From: Acidobacterium sp. S8
GTDB taxonomy: Bacteria; Acidobacteriota; Terriglobia; Terriglobales; Acidobacteriaceae
Length of the DNA: 64,000 nt
NCBI RefSeq assembly: GCF_009765985.1
Contig: NZ_LMUM01000028.1
Location: 1-64,000, forward strand
Reading direction: 5' to 3'
Shown: piece by piece, positions 50,863-60,173 of the stretch
Layout of the letters: each line of letters opens with the position of its first letter
Numbering within the stretch: the first letter of the stretch is position 1
Notes under the pieces: model-generated
What the model saw: only the letters and a program-made list of their open reading frames with translations
Database searches by the model: none
Told to the model about the DNA's origin: nothing
Program-made: the position numbers and the translations under genes

Positions 50863-53800
50863 ATGGAATTTCATATTTCGCGCTCGATCCGCGAGCGCCT
50901 CGATATCGACGAGCTGCTCTTCAGCTACACCGGCAACGTTGTCTTTGCAGATGTAGCCGCAAGCCGCAGGCTCGCAGAGAAGCTGAATAAGGCGCTCAAC
51001 CCTGAAGCCAATCCGGAGAAAAACATCAACGCCGGCGCGCTCTTCGCCATGGGTCTCATCGACGAGCTGAATCACGCCCTCGTCGCCAGCTATCGCAAAG
51101 ACATCGACCCCGCCGTCCTCGCCGACGGCATCCGCTGGTTCTCCTCCAAAATCGAACCGGCGCAAATGGAAAAACTGCTTCTTGCCTTCGTCGAGCAGTT
51201 CCCCAACGTCTCCGTCTATCGCGAACTCGAAACACCCGCCGAATGGCTGCAGGGCACAACCGACGGCCTGTCCAACCGCGAAGCCGCGCTCGAAGAGCTG
51301 ATGCTGCTCTGGCTCTCCAACATCAATCCGGCATTCGAGCCCTTCCGCGAGCTCTTCGCCGACACCGGCCTCCAGCAGCAGACCATCTATAAAAATGTCA
51401 CCGCCGCGCTGCCCGATTACCTCAGCACGCGCCCACCCGTCGCGCCCGAAATCGGCAGCCTCTTTGAAGCTCTGCGCGCGCCCATGCTCGCCTCACCCGG
51501 CTCGCTCACCGGGCAGCTCGATTTCATCCGCGAGCGCTGGTCAAAATATCTCGGGTCGGACATCAAACGCATTCTCCTCGCCATCGACGTCCTCCGCGAA
51601 GAAGACATCGCCATCTGGATGCGCTTTCACCCACCCGGCCCCGATCATCACCGCCATGCAGCTCCCGGCTTCGGCGGCGAATGGTTCGACAGCGATGAAT
51701 TCGGCCCATACGATATCGGTCCCGGCGGTGAGCGCCGTCGCCGCTACGCCGAAGGCTATCAGGCCCCTCTGCAGGAATACGAAGCCTTCAGCGCCGATCA
51801 GGCATGGATGCCCAACGTCGTACTCATCGCTAAAAGCACCTACGTCTGGCTCGAACAACTCTCCAAAAAATACGGCCGCCACATCCACCGTCTCGATCAG
51901 ATTCCCGACGAAGAATTGCAGATACTCGCCGACCGCGGCATCACCGGACTCTGGCTCATCGGCCTCTGGGAGCGCAGCATCGCCTCGCGCACCATCAAGC
52001 GCCTGCGCGGACAGACCGACGCCGTCGCCTCCGCCTATTCGCTCAAGGACTACAACATTGCCGAAGACCTCGGCGGCGTCAGCGCCTACGAGAATCTCCG
52101 CGACCGCGCACGCAACTACGGCCTGCGCCTCGCCAGCGACATGGTGCCCAACCACATGGGCATCGATTCGCCCTGGGTCATCGAGCATCCCGACTGGTTC
52201 CTCTATCGCTGGGAAAGCCCCTATCCCGCGTACCGCTTCGAAGGCCCCGATCTCTCACCCGACAGCCGAGCAGAAATCAAGATCGAAGACCACTACTACG
52301 ACCAGACCGATGCCGCCGTCGCCTTCCGTCTCCGCAGCCATCACGACGGAACCACGCGCTACATCTATCACGGCAACGACGGCACATCCTTCGCTTGGAA
52401 CGACACCGCGCAGCTCGACTACTCAAAGCACGAAGTCCGTGAGCACGTCATCCAGACCATCCTTCACGTTGCCCGCCAGTTTCCCATCATCCGTTTTGAC
52501 GCGGCCATGGTGCTCGCCAAGCGCCACGTACAGCGCCTTTGGTTCCCGTTGCCCGGCGCAGGCGGATCGATTCCCTCACGCGCCGAAAACTCCATGTCGC
52601 AGGATGAATTTGACGCGCTCATGCCGCATGAGTTCTGGCGCGAAGTCGTCGACCGCGTCGCTGCCGAAGTTCCCGGCACACTGCTTCTCGCCGAAGCCTT
52701 CTGGCTGCTCGAAGGCTACTTCGTGCGCACCCTCGGCATGCACCGCGTCTACAACAGCGCCTTCATGAACATGCTGCGCGACGAAGAGAATGCAAAATAT
52801 CGTTTGTACCTCAAAAAGACCATCGAGTTCGATCCCGACATCCTCAAGCGCTACGTCAATTTCATGAGCAATCCTGACGAGCGCACCGCCATCGACCAGT
52901 TCGGCTCCGGCGATAAATACTTCGGCGTCTGCACCCTGCTGGCAACGCTGCCCGGCCTGCCCATGTTCGGCCACGGCCAGATCGAAGGCTACACCGAGCG
53001 TTATGGCATGGAATTCAAGCGCGCCCGCATGGACGAGTGGCCCAACGAAGGTTTGGTTGCCCGCCACCAGCACGACATCGCGCCGCTTCTCAAAAACCGG
53101 CGCATCTTCGCCGAAAGCACCCGCTTCGTCCTCTACGATTTCTGGACCAGCCATGGAACAGTCGACGAGAACGTCTTCGCCTATTCGAACGAATGGTATG
53201 GCCAGCGCTCGCTCATCCTCTATAACAACCGCTACGGCAGCACCCACGGCACCGTTCACATCTCCGTCGCAGCGCGCGAAAAAGCCAATGGCGACCTGCG
53301 CCAGAAAACTCTCACCGAAGGCTTGTCGCTGTCCAACGACGGCTCCGTGATTCTCCGATATCGCGACTCGGCGCATAACCTCGAGTATCTCCGCCGCGCC
53401 AGCGACCTCGCGCACCACGGCCTGCGCGTCGATCTGCGCGGCTACCAGTACATGGTGCTGCTCGACTGGAGCGAGCTGCGCTCGACCGCCGAGTATCCGT
53501 GGGACGCCCTCTGCGACGCCCTCAACGGCGACGGCGTCCACAATCTCGATGAAGCCCTCACCAAGCTTCGCCTCCGCCCCCTGCATGACGTGCTGCGTCA
53601 GATCATCAGCAGCAGGGAGATCCAGTGCTTCGCCGACGTTTCAGCAATGCGGCCGCAAAAAGGCAAAGAAGCCAGGAAGCCTGAGCCGGCAACCGCTCAG
53701 AAGACCGCGGAAAAAGATGCAGCTGTACCTTCAACGCCGGAAACCAGCCTCGACCCACATCTCGAGAGCTTTGTAAAAAAGAGCAGTCTCTTCTTTGAAA

Positions 53801-54606
53801 GAGCTCTTGATTACCTTCCCTGGGAAGAGCGTCAGGCCATAGAAAACCCCGTCGCCGAAAGCAGCAAAGAAAGTACGGCCAAGCCGCCGGCCGCCATCGA
53901 TGTCAGAGAGTCATACAAACAATCGTGCGAAAAACTCGCCGCTGCAGCCGCCGCGCTCCCCACGTTGGAAAAGCACTTCTCAACAACATGGCCGGCAGCG
54001 GTTCGCTACATGCTCCCGAGCAATGAGCCGGGATCGTCTCTCGATTTCACCTGGGCGCCGGTGCTTGCGTGGATCGTTCTGCGCAGCATCCCGGGTCAGG
54101 ATCTGACCCTGTCCCTCTTCGACACGCTTCACCTGCGGTCGGCGCTCGCCGAGACCTTCGCCTCTCTCGGCCTGGAGGGCATCCAGACCTGGCAGATGGC
54201 CGCCCGTGTCCGGGCACTGCTGGCGCACGCCGAAACCTCATCGCCCTTCACCATGCTGGAAGCATCTTTCTGGGAAGATCCGGACATTCGCTGGCTCACC
54301 GGCGTCAACGAATCCGGCAGCAAGACTTACGTGAACAAAGAGCAGTTCGAAGAAATGCTCAGCTGGATGCAGCTGCCCGCATTGCTCGAAATCTCCGAAC
54401 AAGGTGCCAATCAGCCCCAATCCCTCACCGAAGTAGAAGCCGCCGTAACCGCCGCCTGCCACGCCATCACCAAAGCGGGCTATACCCTCGACAAAATGCT
54501 TCCGCCGGTAACAAAGAAAGACGAGAAAACAGTCCCGAAATCTGAAAAAGTAGAGCCGTCCGCAGAACTAGCCGCAGCAGCGTCGTCGGCAACGAAGGCA
54601 AAATAA
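50863..54606 (+). CDS. very large GH13-family protein (1247 residues)
   Basis: The cytoplasmic-looking protein has about 270 residues of unique helical N-terminus. A GH13 barrel follows, with DMVPNHMG (region I), IIRFDAAMVLAKRH (Asp546), LLLAEAFW (Glu611) and NFMSNPDERTA (Asp672), and then roughly 450 residues of further helical C-terminus with a Lys/Glu/Ala-rich linker. The catalytic trio is present, with Pro671 replacing the usual His, as in the divergent neighbour. Length is more than twice a normal amylase, so extra domains may bind glucan or partners. Substrate unknown; alpha-glucan or maltooligosaccharide handling is inferred. Confidence 0.85.
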   Translation: MEFHISRSIRERLDIDELLFSYTGNVVFADVAASRRLAEKLNKALNPEANPEKNINAGALFAMGLIDELNHALVASYRKDIDPAVLADGIRWFSSKIEPAQMEKLLLAFVEQFPNVSVYRELETPAEWLQGTTDGLSNREAALEELMLLWLSNINPAFEPFRELFADTGLQQQTIYKNVTAALPDYLSTRPPVAPEIGSLFEALRAPMLASPGSLTGQLDFIRERWSKYLGSDIKRILLAIDVLREEDIAIWMRFHPPGPDHHRHAAPGFGGEWFDSDEFGPYDIGPGGERRRRYAEGYQAPLQEYEAFSADQAWMPNVVLIAKSTYVWLEQLSKKYGRHIHRLDQIPDEELQILADRGITGLWLIGLWERSIASRTIKRLRGQTDAVASAYSLKDYNIAEDLGGVSAYENLRDRARNYGLRLASDMVPNHMGIDSPWVIEHPDWFLYRWESPYPAYRFEGPDLSPDSRAEIKIEDHYYDQTDAAVAFRLRSHHDGTTRYIYHGNDGTSFAWNDTAQLDYSKHEVREHVIQTILHVARQFPIIRFDAAMVLAKRHVQRLWFPLPGAGGSIPSRAENSMSQDEFDALMPHEFWREVVDRVAAEVPGTLLLAEAFWLLEGYFVRTLGMHRVYNSAFMNMLRDEENAKYRLYLKKTIEFDPDILKRYVNFMSNPDERTAIDQFGSGDKYFGVCTLLATLPGLPMFGHGQIEGYTERYGMEFKRARMDEWPNEGLVARHQHDIAPLLKNRRIFAESTRFVLYDFWTSHGTVDENVFAYSNEWYGQRSLILYNNRYGSTHGTVHISVAAREKANGDLRQKTLTEGLSLSNDGSVILRYRDSAHNLEYLRRASDLAHHGLRVDLRGYQYMVLLDWSELRSTAEYPWDALCDALNGDGVHNLDEALTKLRLRPLHDVLRQIISSREIQCFADVSAMRPQKGKEARKPEPATAQKTAEKDAAVPSTPETSLDPHLESFVKKSSLFFERALDYLPWEERQAIENPVAESSKESTAKPPAAIDVRESYKQSCEKLAAAAAALPTLEKHFSTTWPAAVRYMLPSNEPGSSLDFTWAPVLAWIVLRSIPGQDLTLSLFDTLHLRSALAETFASLGLEGIQTWQMAARVRALLAHAETSSPFTMLEASFWEDPDIRWLTGVNESGSKTYVNKEQFEEMLSWMQLPALLEISEQGANQPQSLTEVEAAVTAACHAITKAGYTLDKMLPPVTKKDEKTVPKSEKVEPSAELAAAASSATKAK

Positions 54607-54632
54607 CGTACCCCTCAGATGCGCCGAAAATA

Positions 54633-54675
54633 CGCGAAACGACACTTAACTCCGAGTTAAGTGCATGTTTTCGCG
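54633..54675. terminator. long hairpin after the large GH13 gene
   Basis: CACTTAACT (54643-54651) pairs with AGTTAAGTG (54655-54663), extended outward by CGCGAAAC (54633-54640) and GTTTTCGCG (54667-54675). It stands 27 bases after the stop. It has no clear T-run, so termination strength is uncertain. Confidence 0.55.
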
Positions 54676-54720
54676 CGAAATACCACCCTCCCTTTGAAGG
54701 CAAAAAACCAGCACTCCTCG

Positions 54721-55030
54721 GCATAAACTCCTGCCCCGTCATTCTGAGCCGCAGGCGAAGAATCTCCAACTCACTCTCGCACACCCAGAAACTCGCTGAC
54801 GCCAAGAAGGGTAAGCCAGGGGACTAGGGTGCCCCACATCTCGCAGAGATGTGGGATCACAGCCAGCATAAACTCCGTCATTCTGAGCCGCAGGCGAAGA
54901 ATCTCCAACCCAACCCTCGCACCACAAAAACTCACTGAGGCCAAGAAAGGTAGAAGCACCGGCCTTCAGGCCGGTGAACCAGCATCCGACAACACGAGGG
55001 CCTTCAGGCCCGGGCTTTACGTTGTCAAGC
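54721..55030. repeat. composite repeat island A-C-A-B
   Basis: Two family-A blocks lie in a roughly 90-bp imperfect direct repeat (54721-54815 and 54866-54954; shared GCATAAACTC, CGTCATTCTGAGCCGCAGG, CGAAGAATCTCCAAC). A family-C palindrome (54826-54855) separates them, with arms CCCACATCTC and GAGATGTGGG. A family-B element follows (54950-55030) with hairpins CACCGGCC-TTCA-GGCCGGTG and GGGCCTTCAGGCCC. No gene is present. Confidence 0.75.
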
Positions 55031-55065
55031 CCCCAACCGCATTTAATCTCGCAACTCACACATTC

Positions 55066-55168
55066 TAAAAAGAAAAAAGACCGCCCAAATTTGGCAGTCT
55101 ATTTTCCCGAAACTGATAAAATAGAACTAGAGCCAAAGAAACGCCCGCTTTAAAAGCGGGCGTTTCCT
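55066..55168 (-). ncRNA. candidate structured RNA with own terminator
   Basis: On the minus strand three hairpins follow one another. The first has arms GAAACGCCCGCTT and AAGCGGGCGTTTC (55138-55166), the second CTATTTT and AAAATAG (55099-55124), the third GACTGCC and GGCGGTC (55079-55099, with one G-T pair) followed by TTTTTTCTTTTT. The whole is about 100 nt and no gene ends nearby on this strand. A weak TTAAAT box precedes it. The alternative is a stack of bidirectional terminators. Confidence 0.4.
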
Positions 55169-55182
55169 ATTTAACCAGAGGA

Positions 55183-55284
55183 CCCCCCTCGCAAGTGATT
55201 GAAAACACTAGAACGTACCTAAGCTTAATAAAATCAATGGGATAGCAGAGAATCATCCCCCTGTAAATGATTGAAAACAAAAGA
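55183..55284. repeat. imperfect direct repeat upstream of the lipoprotein gene
   Basis: CCCCCCTCGCAAGTGATTG-AAAACA (from 55184) and TCCCCCTGTAAATGATTG-AAAACA (from 55257) share most bases, about 73 bp apart. The region up to the ATG at 55373 has no gene and no strong promoter that I can point to. Confidence 0.45.
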
Positions 55285-55372
55285 AAAGCTCCCCGACCCG
55301 GGGGGAGGGGGAGTATCCGGCAGGAAGCAGAATGAAATGAGATGCTGACAAAGAAAGCCCGAGGGAAACCGA

Positions 55373-55861
55373 ATGAAACGACGTCTAGTATTGTGTGCTC
55401 CGCTTGTCGTCATATGCCTGCTGACCGCGTGCAACCACTCCTCCGCGAACCACGACGTCGACATCAAAGCGCTCCAGGACAACGAGAACCAGTGGAATCA
55501 GGATTACGCCGCTAAGGATGCCGACAAAATCGTGTCGCATTACGCCGACGACGCCGTCCTCTTCGGCCCCGGAATGGCTCCTACCGTAGGCAAGGATGCA
55601 ATTCGCAACATCGTAAAAGAGATGGTTTCCGATCCCGCCATGTCGCTGAAGTTCCAGGCCTCCAAAATCGACGTAGCAAAGTCAGGCGACATGGCAACTA
55701 CTCAGGGGACCTACACCATGATCATGACAAACCCCGGGACGAATCAGCCGTTCACCGACCACGGAAGCTTCGTCGCCGTCTACCGAAAAGAGCCGGACGG
55801 CACATGGAAAGCAGTCTCCGACATAGCAACCTCGGAGTTGCCGATCCACCCAGCCAGTTAG
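55373..55861 (+). CDS. lipoprotein with SnoaL/DUF4440-like domain
   Basis: The 162-residue protein has a lipobox signal (RLVLCAPLVVICLLTAC, Cys20). The mature domain has the NTF2-like pattern NENQWNQDYAAKDADKIVSHYADDAVLFGPG and ends with FVAVYRKEPDGTWKAVSDIATSE. Such small cone-shaped domains bind or transform small molecules, but many are non-catalytic. It is anchored to a membrane, probably outer. GAGGGAAA precedes the ATG. Function unknown. Confidence 0.85.
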   Translation: MKRRLVLCAPLVVICLLTACNHSSANHDVDIKALQDNENQWNQDYAAKDADKIVSHYADDAVLFGPGMAPTVGKDAIRNIVKEMVSDPAMSLKFQASKIDVAKSGDMATTQGTYTMIMTNPGTNQPFTDHGSFVAVYRKEPDGTWKAVSDIATSELPIHPAS

Positions 55862-55905
55862 CCGTCAGATTTGGGGTAAGAAGTAAATTCTGGATTTCGA
55901 AGGAA

Positions 55906-55982
55906 TGGTCGGGACGGGCAGATTTGAACTGCCGACCCCTCGCACCCCAAGCGAGTGCTCTACCAGGCTGAGCCACGTCCCG
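55906..55982 (-). tRNA. tRNA-Pro (anticodon GGG)
   Basis: A complete 77-nt cloverleaf lies on the minus strand with CCA encoded (55906-55908). The acceptor stem is CGGGACG/CGTCCCG, the D arm GCTCAGCCTGGTAGAGC, the anticodon loop TTGGGGT with GGG, and the T arm contains GTTCAAATC. The encoded CCA and perfect stems indicate a working gene. It lies downstream of the rel gene. Confidence 0.97.
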
Positions 55983-56076
55983 ACACAGGGGGTCTACCTC
56001 AGTGTACACGACCAAAGCCGTCTCCGGCGCACAGGCCACACGCACCCTCCAATAAATCAGAAGCCCTTAGCTTTTG

Positions 56077-56142
56077 GTAGAAGCACCGGCCTTTAGGCCG
56101 ATGAAAAAGGTGCCAACCAGAAGGGGCTTTAGCCCCGGTTAC
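56077..56142. repeat. family-B repeat
   Basis: GGTAGAAGCACCGGCC-TTTA-GGCCG and, 33 bases later, GGGGCTTTAGCCCC form two hairpins of family B. It fills the gap between rel and tRNA-Pro. Confidence 0.7.
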
Positions 56143-56158
56143 TGCCCGAATGCGGTTA

Positions 56159-58408
56159 CTAAAGCTTTTGCGAACGCTGCACATCACGCACGCCCGGAAC
56201 CCGCCGGATGCCCATCACCAGCCGGTTCAAATGCCGCACATCTTCGGCATCGACAATAAACTCCACCGTCGCATCGTTATTCGGGCCAGGCCGTGAATCG
56301 ACCGACCGGATGTTCGTGTTATCGTCGCTGATTGCCGCCGTAAGCTCCTTCAGCATACCCGCGCGGTCATCGCAATAGACCGTCAGCTTCACCGGATAGG
56401 TCGTCTTGCGTCCCTGTCCTTCATCCGCAGGCCGAGCCCACTCCACCGAGATACGACGGTCGGACTCGTATAGCAGATTCTGCACATTCGGGCAGCTTCG
56501 CGCGTGTACCGCAACCCCCTTGCCACGTGTAACGTAGCCGATAATCTCTTCCCCGCGAATCGGGTTGCAACATCGCGCGCGATAGACCAGCAGCTCATTC
56601 TGCCCTTCGACCTGGAGCGAATCCGTTCCGCTCGCCATCGAGACGCGCTTGACCGTATCCGAAACACCGGAGGCCGCAGCTTCTGTCTCAGCCGCATGCT
56701 GGCTGGTAACACCCGGTGCCAGACGGTTGAGTACCTGCCGCGCCGAATACTTGCCGAAGCCGACAGCCGACAGCAGATCATTGGGGGTGGCCACACTGTA
56801 CTCGGCCGCAATGCGCTCGTAATCCGACTCGTCAAATTTCGAGAGTGAAACCTTGTATTTTCGCGCCTCCCGCTCCAGCAGCTTGCGGCCAATTTCAATC
56901 GCCCGTTCCCGCTGATGTTCATTGAGCCAGTGCTTGATTTTGTTGCGCGCGCGCGAACTCTTAACGAAGGTAAGCCAGTCGCGGCTTGGCGTGTGACCGT
57001 TCTGCGTCACCACTTCCACAATGTCGCCATTACGCAGCTTCGAGCGCAGCGGCACCATGCGTCCGTTCACCTTCGCGCCAATACAGGAGTGTCCGACTTC
57101 GGTGTGAATCGAATAAGCGAAATCGAGCGGGCTCGCATCCTTGGGCAGAACCACAACCTTGCCCTTCGGTGTAAAAGTGTAAACCTCTTCCGGATAGAGA
57201 TCGATCTTGAGCGTCGAGAGGAACTCGTTCGGGTCGCTCATCTCGCGCTGCCATTCAACCAGCTGCCGCACCCACGCTAATCTCTGCTCGTCGCGCGCGC
57301 TGATCGGCGAACCATTGGACTTGTATTTCCAGTGCGCGGCAATGCCTTCTTCCGCGATGCGGTGCATCTCTTCGGTGCGAATCTGCACCTCGAACTGGTG
57401 TCCGCCCTCGCCCATCACTGTGGTGTGCAGTGACTGATACAAATTAGGCCGCGGCATTGCGATGAAGTCTTTGATGCGCCCCGGAACCGGTCGCCAGATG
57501 CTGTGGATCAAGCCGAAGACCGCATAGCAATCCTGCACGCTGGTCGTGATCACGCGTAGCGCCAGCAGGTCGTATACCTGATCGACAGTCGTGCGCGCCT
57601 TGATGAGCTTCTGGTTCACGCTGTAAAGACGCTTGATGCGCCACTCCACACGCGCCTTGATGTTGTTCTCGCGCAGCTTCTCCTGCAACAGCGCATCCAC
57701 GCCGACAAGGAACTGCTCGCCTTCGCTGCGCCGCTCTTCGACCGCATCCTGCACCTGCTGATACGCGTAAGGATCGACAAAGCGGAAGGCTAGGTCTTCC
57801 AACTCTCCACGCACCTTACCCATGCCGAGGCGGTGCGCCAGCGGTGCATAGATATCCAGCGTCTCGCGAGCGATCATCTGCTGCTTATCTACTGGAAGGT
57901 GTTCGAGCGTGCGCATGTTGTGCAGCCGGTCGGCCAGCTTGATCAGGACGACGCGCACATCGCTGACCATCGCCAGCAGCATCTTGCGGACATTCTCTGC
58001 CTGACGGTCTTCCTTGTTGGCGAACTGGATCTTGTCGATCTTGGTGACACCCTCGACGATATGCGCCACCTGCTCGCCGAACTTGGCAGTGATATCGGCA
58101 GTTGTGACCGGAGTATCTTCGACAGCATCATGCAAAAGGCCCGCGGCAATAGCGGTAGAGTCCAGCTTCATCTCCGCGAGAACAATCGCCACCTCCAGCG
58201 GATGAAGCACATACGGCTCGCCCGAAGCCCGCAGCTGCCCTTTGTGATGTTCCAGGCAGAATTCCCAGGCTTTACGGATGATTTCGGTATCGTCGCTGGG
58301 CCGGTTGGCGCGGACGGTCGCGATCAGCTTCTCTACCCGTAGCGCAAAAGGATCAGCAACAGGGAGAGGTTTCGCGGGTTGCACTGACGCACTTTGCGCA
58401 GTTGCCAT
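56159..58408 (-). CDS. rel: bifunctional (p)ppGpp synthetase/hydrolase
   Basis: The 749-residue Rel/SpoT protein makes and degrades the alarmone (p)ppGpp. The hydrolase HD domain has LLHDAVEDTPV. The synthetase has RLYSVNQKLIKARTTVDQVYD and YQSLHTTVMGEGGHQFEVQIRT. A TGS domain (VYTFTPKGKVVVLPKDASPLDFAY), a zinc-finger-like RARCCNPIRGEEI and a C-terminal ACT domain follow. Both catalytic halves keep their key residues. The tRNA-Pro gene lies just downstream, and an rRNA methyltransferase diverges upstream. Confidence 0.96.
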   Translation of the reverse strand: MATAQSASVQPAKPLPVADPFALRVEKLIATVRANRPSDDTEIIRKAWEFCLEHHKGQLRASGEPYVLHPLEVAIVLAEMKLDSTAIAAGLLHDAVEDTPVTTADITAKFGEQVAHIVEGVTKIDKIQFANKEDRQAENVRKMLLAMVSDVRVVLIKLADRLHNMRTLEHLPVDKQQMIARETLDIYAPLAHRLGMGKVRGELEDLAFRFVDPYAYQQVQDAVEERRSEGEQFLVGVDALLQEKLRENNIKARVEWRIKRLYSVNQKLIKARTTVDQVYDLLALRVITTSVQDCYAVFGLIHSIWRPVPGRIKDFIAMPRPNLYQSLHTTVMGEGGHQFEVQIRTEEMHRIAEEGIAAHWKYKSNGSPISARDEQRLAWVRQLVEWQREMSDPNEFLSTLKIDLYPEEVYTFTPKGKVVVLPKDASPLDFAYSIHTEVGHSCIGAKVNGRMVPLRSKLRNGDIVEVVTQNGHTPSRDWLTFVKSSRARNKIKHWLNEHQRERAIEIGRKLLEREARKYKVSLSKFDESDYERIAAEYSVATPNDLLSAVGFGKYSARQVLNRLAPGVTSQHAAETEAAASGVSDTVKRVSMASGTDSLQVEGQNELLVYRARCCNPIRGEEIIGYVTRGKGVAVHARSCPNVQNLLYESDRRISVEWARPADEGQGRKTTYPVKLTVYCDDRAGMLKELTAAISDDNTNIRSVDSRPGPNNDATVEFIVDAEDVRHLNRLVMGIRRVPGVRDVQRSQKL

Positions 58409-58518
58409 ACTTGATTATAGGCTTTCGATGCAAATCGGTCATAAAGGAATCAGCCTGCAGCGTATCTTCCACATTCCGATGCAACTTCCCGTTAAATCAT
58501 CCATGCGAAGATGAGACT

Positions 58519-59796
58519 ATGCCCGGACGCAAACAAGAAATACACGCAAAGCAGAAGCGATCTCACCAGCCTGCCGCGTCTCAGGTGGAAATCGCAGCAC
58601 CCGCGGCAATCATCTCCAGGCGCGCAGCCGACCGCCTTCGCGCCGGGCATGTCTGGGTTTATCAATCCGACGTCGAGCAGATTGTTGGCGAGCCTTCCGG
58701 CCTGATGCCGGTTGCCGATCATCGCGGCATCCCGCTTGGAACAGCCCTTTACAGCCCGGCCTCGCAAATCTCTCTTCGTCTCATATCAACAGAGATCATC
58801 GACCCGGCGCAGTGGCTCGAACTGCTACGCACGCGCCTGCAACATGCCATCCGGATGCGGCGTCCGATGCTCAACGCAGAAACGAATGCCTGCCGCGTGG
58901 TCTTCAGCGAAGCCGACGCACTCCCCGGCATCATCATCGACAAGTACGGCGACCTCGTTATTCTGCAATTGCTCGCCAAAGCACTGGATAACACTGAAAC
59001 CCGCACAGCCGTCGTCGACGTTGTAAGGGAAGAACTCAACTCGAGTACGATCATCGAGCGTCCCGACCCGCGCATCCGCGAACTGGAACAACTCAGCGCT
59101 CCCGCAACAACTCCGCTCTACGCAGCCGACCCTGAACAGCCACTTCTGAGCACCGATTTCCAGCTCAACGGCTTACGCTTTCACTACGATGCCAACACTG
59201 GCCAGAAGACTGGAGCCTTTCTCGACCAGCGAGAAAACTATGCCGCCGCTGCACGCTACGCACACGGAGAAGCCCTCGATATCTGCACCTACCAGGGTGG
59301 ATTCGCGCTGCATATGGCACAGAGTTGTCCTCGCGTTACGGGTGTCGATATCTCACGCGCCGCTCTAGAAACTGCGGAGAAGAATCTTGCCGCGAACGCA
59401 GCACAGCTCAAAAACTCACAGGTGGACTGGATCGAGGCGAACGCCTTCGACCTGCTTCGCGACTGGAGCCAATCCGAAGCCACGTACGACACGATAGTGC
59501 TCGATCCGCCAGCCTTCGCGAAATCGAAGCGGGCAGTCGAAGGAGCGCTGCGCGGCTACAAGGAACTGAACCTGCGCGCTATAAAGATGCTACGTCCCGG
59601 CGGGATACTCGTCACTAATTCCTGTTCGCACCACGTCTCGCTGGCTGATTTTCAGCAGATCATAGCGGCGGCTGCGGGAGATGCCGGACGTCGTGTACGC
59701 CTCATCGAAAGGCGCGGCGCCGCTGCAGATCATCCCGTCGTCCTGACCATTCCAGAGACGGAATACCTCAAGTGCCTGATCTGCAGCGTCGAATAA
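58519..59796 (+). CDS. rlmI: class I rRNA large subunit methyltransferase (RlmI-like)
   Basis: The 425-residue protein has an N-terminal PUA-like part (ISRRAADRLRAGHVWVYQSDV), a central RNA-binding region and a Rossmann SAM domain. The motifs are ALDICTYQGGFALHMAQ and a catalytic Pro-rich loop TIVLDPPAFAKSKRAVEGALRGYKELN, ending in NSCSHHVSL. RlmI makes 5-methylcytidine in 23S rRNA at position 1962 (E. coli numbering); the assignment of the exact site is inference. ATG 58519 was chosen as the start of the homologous region. It diverges from rel by 110 bp. Confidence 0.88.
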   Translation: MPGRKQEIHAKQKRSHQPAASQVEIAAPAAIISRRAADRLRAGHVWVYQSDVEQIVGEPSGLMPVADHRGIPLGTALYSPASQISLRLISTEIIDPAQWLELLRTRLQHAIRMRRPMLNAETNACRVVFSEADALPGIIIDKYGDLVILQLLAKALDNTETRTAVVDVVREELNSSTIIERPDPRIRELEQLSAPATTPLYAADPEQPLLSTDFQLNGLRFHYDANTGQKTGAFLDQRENYAAAARYAHGEALDICTYQGGFALHMAQSCPRVTGVDISRAALETAEKNLAANAAQLKNSQVDWIEANAFDLLRDWSQSEATYDTIVLDPPAFAKSKRAVEGALRGYKELNLRAIKMLRPGGILVTNSCSHHVSLADFQQIIAAAAGDAGRRVRLIERRGAAADHPVVLTIPETEYLKCLICSVE

Positions 59797-59804
59797 ACTG
59801 CGCG

Positions 59805-60173
59805 TTACTTGATGTGCAGATCGATAAAGAGCTGCTTTTTTGAGTTGAATGAGCTGATCGTCTTCTTATCGCTCTTTTTGCCTTTGTATTCGGCCCACAG
59901 CTCGTAGTCGATATCACTGGAAAGCTGGCCGAAGCGATAGCTGCCATCCTGCGTGGAAATGAAGCTCTTGACGTTATTCGTCTTCGAGTCCTGCAGGTAG
60001 ACCACTGCGCTGTTCAGCGGCGCGCTCGCCTCATAGACCTTGCCTTCGACCGACCGCACTGCGTTGCTCTGCGCCCGGCCTGCTGCAGGAGCCAGCAGGC
60101 AAATAGCGGTTAGAGCGAAAACTGCTACCTGCCCACGTTTCAGGCGGGCAGGACTACAGAAAAACTGCTTCAT
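59805..60173 (-). CDS. secreted carboxypeptidase-regulatory-like (Cna-B fold) protein
   Basis: The 122-residue protein has a signal peptide (GQVAVFALTAICLLAPAAGRAQ). A single beta-sandwich follows: SVEGKVYEASAPLNSAVVYLQDSKTNNVKSFISTQDGSYRFGQLSS, typical of carboxypeptidase regulatory or Cna-B domains. It would bind proteins or sugars in the periplasm. Its ATG overlaps the stop of the LysW-like gene by four bases (ATGA), so the two are coupled. Confidence 0.8.
   Translation of the reverse strand: MKQFFCSPARLKRGQVAVFALTAICLLAPAAGRAQSNAVRSVEGKVYEASAPLNSAVVYLQDSKTNNVKSFISTQDGSYRFGQLSSDIDYELWAEYKGKKSDKKTISSFNSKKQLFIDLHIK

Noticed and set aside
52576-53586. 336-residue minus-strand frame inside the large GH13 gene
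   Set aside because: It is antisense to the catalytic barrel; high G+C codon bias opens such frames. Similar mirrors at 38787-39962 and 49395-50702 were dropped for the same reason.
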